DNA from: Paenibacillus sp. NEAU-GSW1
GTDB taxonomy: Bacteria > Bacillota > Bacilli > Paenibacillales > Paenibacillaceae
Assembly: GCF_009737085.1 (NCBI RefSeq)
Contig: NZ_WOVL01000016.1
Span: 56,149-120,148, forward strand
DNA: 64,000 bases
Direction of reading: 5' to 3'
Below, in pieces: positions 17,941 through 25,773 of the stretch. The position numbers and the translations under genes are program-made. The number at the start of each line of letters is the position of its first letter. Positions within the stretch are counted from its first letter, which is position 1. Under the pieces are notes generated by a model. It had not been told where the DNA came from. It saw only the letters and a program-made list of their open reading frames with translations, and did not search any database.

Positions 17941-19041
17941 ATGCATCATGTGCTAGATGCGGTTAAGATGCTTGAACAGCGGGCAATGCTTGCGACGATC
18001 ATTTCGGTCGAAGGGCATGCTTACCGTAAACCTGGAGCCTCTATGCTCATTATGGAAGACGGCGGTGTTGTCGGCACGATAAGTCCCGGTTGTCTTGAGG
18101 GCGATTTAAAGGAAAGAACTGCGGCGATTACGGCAATTCCGGGCAGCTGGGATATCGTATCCTACAACATGGATCCGGACGAGGATGCGGTATGGGGAGA
18201 AGCGATCGGGTGCGGCGGCAAGATTGAAGTGCTTGTCGAGGCCGTTGACGGGCTGTTATTGCAGGCGCTTCAATGTATGGATGATCTGCTTGCGCTGGGT
18301 GAAGCCGTTCGATTCTCGCGGTTCATGGACAATAAAGGGCTGAATTATACGGTTGAAAATGCTGCTGCGCTAAATGAGGCGGCAGCTCCGCTCGCTCCGA
18401 TAGTTGATCGGCCGCAATTGTTCTCGACGGTCGTATCGCCCCGTGAACGGGTCATCGTATTTGGCGCCGGAATTGACGCAGAGCCGATTAGCCGATTGCT
18501 ACAGCAAAGCGGGTTCCGCGTCGTCATCGCCGATTGGCGCCAATCGTTGCTCAATCGCGAGCGATTCGCCGGCGCTGAATTGACGCATAGTTTCACGGCG
18601 GCGGATATGGCGCGCAACATCGGACTTGGAAGCGAGGACTATATTGTCGTTCTGAGCCATCAGCTGCTCCGTGACCGGGAGTGGATTCGCAATTGCCTTA
18701 TTAGCGGCGTCCATTATATCGGCGTCATCGGCTCCAAACGAAGAATTGAGCTTCTGTTTGAAGGCGAGCCGTTGCCGCCATCCGTACATGCGCCGATTGG
18801 TCTTGATATCGGCGCGGACGGCCCGATCGAGATTGCAATAAGCGTTGCGGCTGAAATGATTGCAGTTCGAACGGCGGCTAGACGAGCCAAAGCATCTACG
18901 ATCGGAGGCGGTCAGAATGAAAGTGTACGGCATTTATTTGGCGGCAGGGAAAAGCAGCCGCATGGGGAGCCAGAAGCTGGAGCTGGAGTTGAGCGAAGGG
19001 GTGCCGCTTGGCGGCCAGGCGCTGCATGTTCTATTAGATAG
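17941..19041 (+). CDS. pucA: XdhC-type xanthine dehydrogenase maturation protein
   Basis: Inserts sulfurated molybdenum cofactor into xanthine dehydrogenase. XdhC/CoxI N-terminal domain (SVEGHAYRKPGASMLIM, GTISPGCLEGDL) and C-terminal Rossmann domain (VIVFGAGIDAEPISRLL, VIGSKRRIELLF). ATG 17941 has AAGGGGG 9 bases upstream; ATG 17935 is possible. Oddity: recognisable XdhC sequence ends near 18900, but the frame runs on for about 45 residues of Gly/Arg-rich sequence inside the next gene, a 125-base overlap. A lost stop, a frameshift or a real overlap are all possible. Confidence 0.85.
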   Translation: MHHVLDAVKMLEQRAMLATIISVEGHAYRKPGASMLIMEDGGVVGTISPGCLEGDLKERTAAITAIPGSWDIVSYNMDPDEDAVWGEAIGCGGKIEVLVEAVDGLLLQALQCMDDLLALGEAVRFSRFMDNKGLNYTVENAAALNEAAAPLAPIVDRPQLFSTVVSPRERVIVFGAGIDAEPISRLLQQSGFRVVIADWRQSLLNRERFAGAELTHSFTAADMARNIGLGSEDYIVVLSHQLLRDREWIRNCLISGVHYIGVIGSKRRIELLFEGEPLPPSVHAPIGLDIGADGPIEIAISVAAEMIAVRTAARRAKASTIGGGQNESVRHLFGGREKQPHGEPEAGAGVERRGAAWRPGAACSIR

Positions 19042-19561
19042 CGAGTTATCGAATATCGCCGTCATTATTCGGCCGGGCGAAGTGCCCGGCTGGTTTCGTT
19101 CGTTGCAGCAATTGGCCCGGCCGGAGAAGTTTGCAGCTTGCAGGGTCGTCGTTTGTGCGCATGCGGACAACGGTATGTCCTACTCAATAAGGAGCGGAAT
19201 TAACGCCGCACGATCCAGTCGGAACGGCTTTGACGCGATAGCGATCGCGCTGGCTGACCAACCGTTCATTACGGCTGAGATGGTGCGGCGTTTGTTGTCT
19301 GTACTGGAGCAAGATCCGCAACTCGATTACGCTGCCTCAGCCTGCGACGGCGTTCCGATGCCGCCTGCAGTTTTCCGGGCGTCGATGGCGCCGGCGCTCA
19401 TGTCGCTGGAGGGAGACGCGGGAGCGCGCAAGTTGTTTGCGCAACCGCACTGGAAAGGCAGTTTTGTCGAATTTATTGGTGAGGAGCAGAAAAGGTTGAT
19501 TGATGTCGATGATGCTCAAGGCTTGGCGGATGCTATCGAAATGTTTAAATCTATCTTCTAA
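18917..19561 (+). CDS. pucB: MocA-like molybdenum cofactor nucleotidyltransferase
   Basis: 214 residues, NTP-transferase fold. YLAAGKSSRMGSQK is the nucleotide-binding motif and ALADQPFITAEMVRRLL carries the metal Asp. Homologues (MocA, PucB) transfer CMP to molybdopterin for xanthine dehydrogenase. GGAGG lies 9 bases before ATG 18917; the frame is open further upstream but within conserved XdhC sequence. Confidence 0.88.
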   Translation: MKVYGIYLAAGKSSRMGSQKLELELSEGVPLGGQALHVLLDSELSNIAVIIRPGEVPGWFRSLQQLARPEKFAACRVVVCAHADNGMSYSIRSGINAARSSRNGFDAIAIALADQPFITAEMVRRLLSVLEQDPQLDYAASACDGVPMPPAVFRASMAPALMSLEGDAGARKLFAQPHWKGSFVEFIGEEQKRLIDVDDAQGLADAIEMFKSIF

Positions 19562-19564
19562 TGT

Positions 19565-19697
19565 TATATAAATGTCACATAAAATCAGTTTTCTCCTGAC
19601 AAAAGTGCATCATGCACAATGGGATGCGATTGTTTTGGCGCTTCTACCCAAATGTTATGTCATATATGTTGACGCATATTTGGCGTGTGAGTATATT
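19565..19697 (+). promoter_or_regulatory. Promoter and operator region of the nucleoside transporter genes
   Basis: A -35 TTGACG (19669-19674), 17-base spacer and -10 TATATT (19692-19697). Upstream is ATGTCACAT (19572-19580), the reverse complement of the motif before pucR. CCAAAT (19649) and ATTTGG (19678) form the outer arms of an imperfect dyad across the -35 box. Confidence 0.55.
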
Positions 19698-19754
19698 GAA
19701 GCTACATCATCGATTCCAATCATGGTGAATAAATAGAGAGTCGGGAGGAACGGT

Positions 19755-20912
19755 ATGAAAATTTATAACCGTAAATGGTCAGTGGGGTTTGCACTCTTAA
19801 CAGTTCTTGCATTGGTATTGGCTGCCTGCTCCAGCAACTCAAGCAATAAGGAAAGCAATGCGACGACGGCGCCGACAGAAGGCACTGACGCCGCGGCATC
19901 GGAAGCGCCGGCGAAAGAGCTGCCTCGCGTAGCGTTCGTCTACATCGGGCCTCCAGGCGACGGCGGATGGACATTCGAGCATGACAACGGCAGAAAGTAT
20001 ATGGAGGAGAAGCTCGGCATCAAAGCGGACACCGTCGAGAACGTGCCGGAGAGCGCAGATGCGGAACGAGTCATTACGGAGCTTGCCCAAAATCACGACA
20101 TCATCTTTACGACAAGCTTTGGTTACATGGATCCGACGCTAAACGTCGCGAAGAAGTTTCCGGATGTGAAATTTATGCACGTTGCGGGTTACAAAACGGC
20201 GGATAACATGGGCACTTACTTCGGCAAAAACTTTGAAGCAAGCTACTTAACCGGCATCGCGGCAGGAAAAATGACGAAATCGAACATTATCGGCTATGTC
20301 GGCGCCTTCCCGATTCCGGAAGTTATTTATAACATAAACGCCTTTACGCTAGGAATTCAAAGCGTAAATCCTGACGCTAAGGTGCATGTCGTATGGTCGA
20401 ACACTTGGTACGATCCGACGACGGAACGCCAAGCGGCGATCAGCTTGCTCGACAAAGGCGCTGACGTGCTTCTCGCCTACCAAGATTCCCCGGCAACGCT
20501 GCAAGCTGCAGCTGAGCGCGGAGCGCTTGCGGGCGGCAACGATTCGGATATGACGCGTTTCGCACCGGAAGCTTATTTAACGAACCCGACTTGGAACTGG
20601 GGCCCTTATTACACCAAAGTCGTTCAATCGGTAATCGACGGCACTTGGAAGAGCGAGCAATTTTCAGGCTCGATGAAGGATGAAATGGTAGGCCTGGCGC
20701 CGATCGGCACCAGTGTTCCGGATGATGTGAAGAAGCTGGTTGAAGACGCGAAAGCAAAAGTGCTGAGCGGCGAGCTGAACGTATTTGCCGGACCGATTAC
20801 AGACGCCGCGGGATCTGTGAAAGTCGATTCAGGCAAAACGATGACGCTGGAAGAAATTTTGGTCATGAACTGGTTCGTTAAAGGCGTCGAAGGGACGATT
20901 CCTAGCAACTAA
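19755..20912 (+). CDS. BMP-family nucleoside-binding lipoprotein of ABC transporter
   Basis: 385 residues. Lipoprotein signal with lipobox LAAC (LALVLAACSSNSSN), a low-complexity linker, then a BMP/PnrA domain (VAFVYIGPPGDGGWTFEHDN, DIIFTTSFGYMDP, TGIAAGKMTKSNIIGYVGAF). Substrate-binding subunit for purine nucleosides, feeding the ATPase and two permeases downstream. It has its own promoter, and a hairpin follows that may keep it more abundant than the membrane components. Confidence 0.92.
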   Translation: MKIYNRKWSVGFALLTVLALVLAACSSNSSNKESNATTAPTEGTDAAASEAPAKELPRVAFVYIGPPGDGGWTFEHDNGRKYMEEKLGIKADTVENVPESADAERVITELAQNHDIIFTTSFGYMDPTLNVAKKFPDVKFMHVAGYKTADNMGTYFGKNFEASYLTGIAAGKMTKSNIIGYVGAFPIPEVIYNINAFTLGIQSVNPDAKVHVVWSNTWYDPTTERQAAISLLDKGADVLLAYQDSPATLQAAAERGALAGGNDSDMTRFAPEAYLTNPTWNWGPYYTKVVQSVIDGTWKSEQFSGSMKDEMVGLAPIGTSVPDDVKKLVEDAKAKVLSGELNVFAGPITDAAGSVKVDSGKTMTLEEILVMNWFVKGVEGTIPSN

Positions 20913-20934
20913 CCGTTTGAAAAAAACAGCCCTG

Positions 20935-20970
20935 CCCCGGCAATTCCCGCAAATGCGGGAGGTGTCGGGG
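20935..20970 (+). promoter_or_regulatory. Intercistronic hairpin
   Basis: GC-rich stem-loop (inner stem CCCGC-AAAT-GCGGG, outer CCCCG/CGGGG) without a T run, in the 158-base gap between binding protein and ATPase. It could stabilise the upstream mRNA or attenuate downstream expression. Confidence 0.5.
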
Positions 20971-21070
20971 TTCGGCATAACGAACAGCGACGTCCGCAAA
21001 GTCCGCCGGCCTATACGCATATAGCCGCTGGCAGCATCGCAGGCGCCGGTAACTTGAAGGGGGATTCGTC

Positions 21071-22609
21071 ATGAGCGAGATTTATTCGGTCGCTATGCAT
21101 CAAATCGTTAAAAAATTCGGATCGGTTATCGCAAATGACCACGTGGACTTTCGGGCGAAGCCCGGCGAAATTCATGCGTTGCTTGGCGAGAATGGCGCTG
21201 GAAAAAGCACGATGATGTGCATGCTTTCAGGTGTATACCGCCCGACTAGCGGTGAAATTCTCATTCAAGGCCAGCAAGCCCGAATCCGTTCGCCCAAAGA
21301 TGCGATGAAGCTTGGCGTCGGCATGGTATTTCAAAATTTTCGGCTCGTGCAAAACTTGACTGCCGCAGAAAATATCGTGCTTGGCGAAGCCTCATCCTTC
21401 TGGAGAGGTCCAAACTGGATGAAACGCAAGCAAGAGGAGATTGAAGCGCTGGCAAACCGCTTTGGCCTTGGATTTCCGGTCGATCGCCCGATATGGCAGC
21501 TGTCCGTTGGGGAGCAGCAGCGCGTAGAAATCGTAAAAACCTTGTATCGCGGAGCCGATCTGATCATCTTGGATGAGCCGACTTCGGTGCTGACGCCCGG
21601 CGAAGCCGAGCAGCTGTTCGAGACGCTGTTCCAGATGAAAGCAGACGGCAAGACGGTCATTTTGACAACTCATAAATTGAAAGAGGTCATGGCGTCTTCA
21701 GACCGGATTTCGGTAATGAGAAAAGGAAAATTGACGCACACGATCGACAAATCTGATACGAATGAACGGGAGCTGGCGCGACTTATGGTCGGCAAAGAGC
21801 TGGCGCCTCCGAAGCCGCTTGCCAGCCGGCCTGCCGGAAAGCCGCTGCTTGTCGTAGATCAGCTCGATGTGTTTGCCGACCATGGACGCAGAGCCTTGAA
21901 TCAATTGCAGCTGACGGTTCATACCGGCGAGATCGTAGGGATTGCAGGCGTTGCAGGGAACGGACAAAGCGAGCTGGCCGAAGTATTGACCGGCTTGCGC
22001 GCTTGGCGCAAAGGCAGCATTACGTTTAACGGCAAGGAGCTTCGCAACGGCTCCGTCAGAGATGCGATCGAAGCGGGAATATCGCATGTTCCGGAAAATC
22101 GAATGAAAAGCGGCCTTGCCGGCAGCCTTGGCGCAGTCGACAATCTGCTGTTCAAATCGTATCGCTCGAAGGAACGGTCGATATTCGGGTTTTTGCGAAC
22201 GGGAGCCAATCGAGCTTGGTCGCAATCGCTAGTTGAGCAATTTGATGTTAAGACGCCAAGCGTGGATACGCCGGTTCGCCAGCTGTCGGGCGGCAATCAG
22301 CAGAAGCTGCTGTTTGCCAGAGAAGTTCACCATGATCCGCTGTTAATGGTCGCCGTTCATCCGACGCAAGGCCTTGACGTCGGCGCAACGGAAGGCGTTC
22401 ATCGGCTGTTGACGCAAATGCGCGGAGAAGGCAAAAGCGTGCTGCTCATCTCAGAAGACTTGGATGAGGTCATGCAGCTGTCCGACCGAATTCTCGTCAT
22501 CTATAACGGACAAATGGTCGGAGAGCTTGCCCGAGGCGAGGCGAGCCGGGAACAAATCGGCATGTATATGGCCGGTGTTCACGATTCAGGAGAGGAGAAA
22601 GCCGTATGA
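21071..22609 (+). CDS. Nucleoside ABC transporter, duplicated ATPase subunit
   Basis: 512 residues with two ABC domains, as in NupA/YufO and sugar RbsA. First: Walker A GENGAGKST, signature LSVGEQQRVEIV, Walker B LIILDEPTS. Second: degenerate Walker A GVAGNGQSE, signature LSGGNQQK, and a Walker B region reading MVAVHPTQGLD rather than hydrophobic-D-E/Q, a known feature of this family. Energises uptake with the two permeases. Confidence 0.94.
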   Translation: MSEIYSVAMHQIVKKFGSVIANDHVDFRAKPGEIHALLGENGAGKSTMMCMLSGVYRPTSGEILIQGQQARIRSPKDAMKLGVGMVFQNFRLVQNLTAAENIVLGEASSFWRGPNWMKRKQEEIEALANRFGLGFPVDRPIWQLSVGEQQRVEIVKTLYRGADLIILDEPTSVLTPGEAEQLFETLFQMKADGKTVILTTHKLKEVMASSDRISVMRKGKLTHTIDKSDTNERELARLMVGKELAPPKPLASRPAGKPLLVVDQLDVFADHGRRALNQLQLTVHTGEIVGIAGVAGNGQSELAEVLTGLRAWRKGSITFNGKELRNGSVRDAIEAGISHVPENRMKSGLAGSLGAVDNLLFKSYRSKERSIFGFLRTGANRAWSQSLVEQFDVKTPSVDTPVRQLSGGNQQKLLFAREVHHDPLLMVAVHPTQGLDVGATEGVHRLLTQMRGEGKSVLLISEDLDEVMQLSDRILVIYNGQMVGELARGEASREQIGMYMAGVHDSGEEKAV

Positions 22610-23736
22610 GCGAACAACAGCTAACGAAAGGCGCGTCTATCGAATCGCCGATATCTGCTTCCCCTGTGAAAGCAGGAGCTGGGCGGTTTTCGTTTCGGAT
22701 CGAAATCGATCCAACCCGTTCCGACAGTCCTTGGTGGATGACAATCTTGTCCGTAGCGCTGGCGCTTCTGTTTTGCGGCATTTTCATCGCGGCGAACGGC
22801 ATGAACCCATTGACGGTATATACCAAAATGATCACCGGCGCGTTCGGCAGCTCCTTTGGCTTGACGGAAACGCTCGTCAAATCGATTCCGCTGCTGCTTT
22901 GCGGCATCGGAGTAGCGATCGCATACCGCATATCCGTATGGAATATCGGCGCGGAGGGGCAATTTCTGGCCGGAGCGATGGCGGCGACGGCGGTTACGAT
23001 TTATTTTCCGAATCTGCCCGTTTATTTAACGATGCCGATGATGATCGCATTCAGCATTGCAGGAGGCGGCATTTGGGGACTGCTTACCGCGATCCCTCGC
23101 ACTTATTTTCAAGTGAATGAATTGATAACTTCACTCATGCTCAATTATGTGGCCGTGCTTGCGCTGAACTATTTCGTATTTGGACCGTGGAAGGATCCTC
23201 AAGGGATGAATTTCCCCGGCACGCCAATGTTCACCGATGCGCAGTCGCTGCCGTTAATTGGCGACACTCGCCTTCACTACGGTATAATTTTCGCCGCAAT
23301 AGCCGTTCTGCTTTATTGGTTTCTCATTCGCTATACCCGTTGGGGCTACGAGCTCCGGCTGATCGGCGCGAACCCGGAGGCGGCGAAAAACGCCGGCATT
23401 CGGATCAGCCGCCACATTTTGCTCGTTATGCTCATTAGCGGCGGCATTGCCGGTCTTGCGGGCATGAGCGAAGTGGCAGGCGTTTCGCATCGTTTGATGT
23501 ACGGCATTTCGCCGGGCTACGGCTATACGGCGATTATTGTCGCATGGCTAGCCAAGCTGAATCCGTTCGGCATCGTCGTCTCGGCGTTTCTATTTGGCGG
23601 ATTGATCGTTGGCGGGTACAGCGTTCAGACGATCGGTTTGCCGTCTTCGATTTCGTCGATGATTCAAGGCGCTATTCTGTTCTTCCTTATTGCAGGGGGA
23701 ATGGCAAGCAAATTCCGCATTCGGAGAAACGGTTGA
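22606..23736 (+). CDS. Nucleoside ABC transporter permease 1
   Basis: 376 residues, BPD_transp_2 family, about nine transmembrane segments. Signature motifs: WNIGAEGQFLAGAMAA and IGANPEAAKNAGIRISRHI. Corresponds to NupP/YufP. Overlaps the ATPase gene by ATGA, showing translational coupling. Confidence 0.93.
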   Translation: MSEQQLTKGASIESPISASPVKAGAGRFSFRIEIDPTRSDSPWWMTILSVALALLFCGIFIAANGMNPLTVYTKMITGAFGSSFGLTETLVKSIPLLLCGIGVAIAYRISVWNIGAEGQFLAGAMAATAVTIYFPNLPVYLTMPMMIAFSIAGGGIWGLLTAIPRTYFQVNELITSLMLNYVAVLALNYFVFGPWKDPQGMNFPGTPMFTDAQSLPLIGDTRLHYGIIFAAIAVLLYWFLIRYTRWGYELRLIGANPEAAKNAGIRISRHILLVMLISGGIAGLAGMSEVAGVSHRLMYGISPGYGYTAIIVAWLAKLNPFGIVVSAFLFGGLIVGGYSVQTIGLPSSISSMIQGAILFFLIAGGMASKFRIRRNG

Positions 23737-23752
23737 GAGGAGCGCGATAGAG

Positions 23753-24682
23753 ATGGATTTATTTACGCAATTGCTTGTCGCCGCCGTTTCTTCCGGTACG
23801 CCGCTGCTTATCGCGACGCTCGGCGGCATCTTGATCGAACGCTCAGGCATCATTCAGCTCGGAGCGGAAGGGCTCATGCTGATGGGAGCCGTCATCGCCT
23901 GCATGACTTATTTGAATACAGGCAATCTTGCCGTTACGATTTTAGCCGCTTGCGCCATTAGCGCCGTACTCGGACTCGTTCACGCATTTTTGTGCGTCAC
24001 ACTGCGCGCAAACCAGATTGTCAGCGGCCTGGCCATGACGCTATTCGGGGCAGGGCTCAGCGCTTACCTCGGCAAATCGATTGCAGGCCAGCCTGTCACA
24101 GGAGCGGTTCCGAAAATCAATTTGAATGGGCTTGACTCTATTCCGGTAATTGGCGATATGTTCGGCCATCTCGATCTGTTTACCTGGCTAAGCTTTATCC
24201 TCGTTATTGCGATGCATCTGTACATTCACCGCACCTCCTGGGGCTTGCATCTGCGGGCGATCGGCGACAATCCGCCGACTGCCGATGTCATGGGCATTCG
24301 CGTTCAGACGCTGCGATATGTGTACGTTATTATCGGTTCGATGCTGATTGGCATTGCCGGAGCGGATATGCTGCTCGTCTATTCGCCGACCTGGATCGAA
24401 GGCTTGACGGCTGGACGCGGCTGGATCGCCGTCGCGCTCGTCATTTTTGCAAGATGGAACCCGCTTCGAGCCTTATTTTGCGCCTATTTCTTTGGTGCGC
24501 TTGATACGCTTGGCTTCCGCATACAATTAATTGGGAGTGAAATTCCGTCTTATTTCCTTAAAATGATTCCGTATATCGTGACCATACTTGTGCTTATGTT
24601 TCTGGGCTGGCGCAACCGGAATAAGCCTTCGGGCTCGCCTGAAGCGCTCGGAGCCCCGTATATTCGCGAACAGCGCTTTTAA
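23753..24682 (+). CDS. Nucleoside ABC transporter permease 2
   Basis: 309 residues, BPD_transp_2 family, the NupQ/YufQ partner. Motifs: ERSGIIQLGAEGLMLMGAV and LRAIGDNPPTADVMGIRV. ATG 23753 was chosen for GAGAGGAG 12 bases upstream; the longer frame to 23690 overlaps the previous permease. End of the transporter block. Confidence 0.92.
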   Translation: MDLFTQLLVAAVSSGTPLLIATLGGILIERSGIIQLGAEGLMLMGAVIACMTYLNTGNLAVTILAACAISAVLGLVHAFLCVTLRANQIVSGLAMTLFGAGLSAYLGKSIAGQPVTGAVPKINLNGLDSIPVIGDMFGHLDLFTWLSFILVIAMHLYIHRTSWGLHLRAIGDNPPTADVMGIRVQTLRYVYVIIGSMLIGIAGADMLLVYSPTWIEGLTAGRGWIAVALVIFARWNPLRALFCAYFFGALDTLGFRIQLIGSEIPSYFLKMIPYIVTILVLMFLGWRNRNKPSGSPEALGAPYIREQRF

Positions 24683-24721
24683 CGGCTGCAATGCAGCTAA
24701 TGAGTAACTTTAAAAATGCAG

Positions 24722-24847
24722 AGTGACTTTAAGCTCCGCTTAAAGATCCTGATGTAGCTAAGGAGTGACTTTGAACTCCGTTCAAAGATCCTGATGTAGC
24801 TAAGGAGTGACTTTGAACTCCGTTCAAAGATCCTGATGTAAGGAAGT
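24722..24847 (+). repeat. Three tandem 42-bp repeats, each containing a small hairpin
   Basis: Units begin at 24722, 24764 and 24806. Each carries a dyad with TCC loop: CTTTAAGC/GCTTAAAG in unit 1 and CTTTGAAC/GTTCAAAG in units 2 and 3, so two base pairs covary. Each ends in GATCCTGATGTA; in the last unit this runs into AAGGAAGTGG, the ribosome binding region of the next gene. GATCCTGATGT appears again at 30465 before the allantoinase gene. Confidence 0.9.
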
Positions 24848-24855
24848 GGATTGCC

Positions 24856-25764
24856 ATGGCGGCAAACTTGCAAGGCAACCCTATCATTTCATCTGTATGG
24901 CATCCGAAAGATGCAGAGGAAGCGCGGCGCATCAAGCTGCAATGGGGAGAACAGGCCGTATTCACGGCTGGCGGAACGCTGCTGCGGACGCAATGGGAGT
25001 CCGGCATTGCGGATGCGCCTGCTCATCTGATTGATTTAAACAGCGTCGACGAGATGCACGAGCTGACTGAAGGACAGTCGGGCGAATGGCTGATCGGGGC
25101 GATGACGACGCTCTCGAAATGCCGGCGGCATGTCATGCTGCAATCGAAGCTGCCGCTTATCGCGGAAGCAATGCGCTCGATTGCCGCGCCGTCAATTCGC
25201 AATTTAGCGACAATCGGCGGAAATATCGCATCGGTTGTCGGCGACTCGCTGCCGGCATTGCTCGTATACGATGCGATTTTACATTGGTATGACGGGCAAA
25301 CAACGGCGCGGCAGCCGCTGTATGAATGGTTGGAGACGGCCGCGTTGCACAGCGGATGGAAGGATCGGCTGCTGCTTCGAGTCGAACTTCCGAAAATGTC
25401 GGTTGCTCCGGAATCTAAGCCGTTCGCCGTGTATCAGAAAATTGGCCGGCGCGAAGCGTTCACGCCATCGGTCGTTACCATTGCCCTTACCGGCAGCTTG
25501 AATGCCGATGGCCGATGGAAAGATATTCGAATTGCCGCCGGAGGCGGTCAAACGGTTCCCCGCAGATTGGAGGCCGCAGAGGCTGAATTGAATGATAAAG
25601 CAGCGGATGCGCATTCCTTATCAGCTGTCTACAATGGCATATTGGCCGCTTTTGAGCCGAAGGGAGATGCGTTCGCCTCGGCGGACTATCGCAGGAAGAC
25701 TGCGGCCAACATCGTTGTATCTGAATTATGGTCCGCGGCAAAGCGGCTGGCGGACGAAAGGTAG
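24856..25764 (+). CDS. pucC: Xanthine dehydrogenase FAD-binding subunit
   Basis: 302 residues, CoxM/FAD_binding_5 family. FAD motifs AGGTLLRTQWESG and SIRNLATIGGNIAS, then a CO-dehydrogenase-flavoprotein C-terminal domain. Passes electrons from the 2Fe-2S subunit to FAD in the enzyme that converts hypoxanthine to xanthine and urate. The hairpin repeats end directly before its start. Confidence 0.92.
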   Translation: MAANLQGNPIISSVWHPKDAEEARRIKLQWGEQAVFTAGGTLLRTQWESGIADAPAHLIDLNSVDEMHELTEGQSGEWLIGAMTTLSKCRRHVMLQSKLPLIAEAMRSIAAPSIRNLATIGGNIASVVGDSLPALLVYDAILHWYDGQTTARQPLYEWLETAALHSGWKDRLLLRVELPKMSVAPESKPFAVYQKIGRREAFTPSVVTIALTGSLNADGRWKDIRIAAGGGQTVPRRLEAAEAELNDKAADAHSLSAVYNGILAAFEPKGDAFASADYRRKTAANIVVSELWSAAKRLADER

Positions 25765-25773
25765 GCGAGACTT

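Noticed and set aside
19561..19755. Purine riboswitch before the nucleoside transporter
   Set aside because: The leader is too short after the promoter and lacks the conserved three-way-junction sequences; a protein operator fits better.
24722..24847. CRISPR array
   Set aside because: Three contiguous near-identical 42-bp units with no unique spacers; they are tandem repeats.
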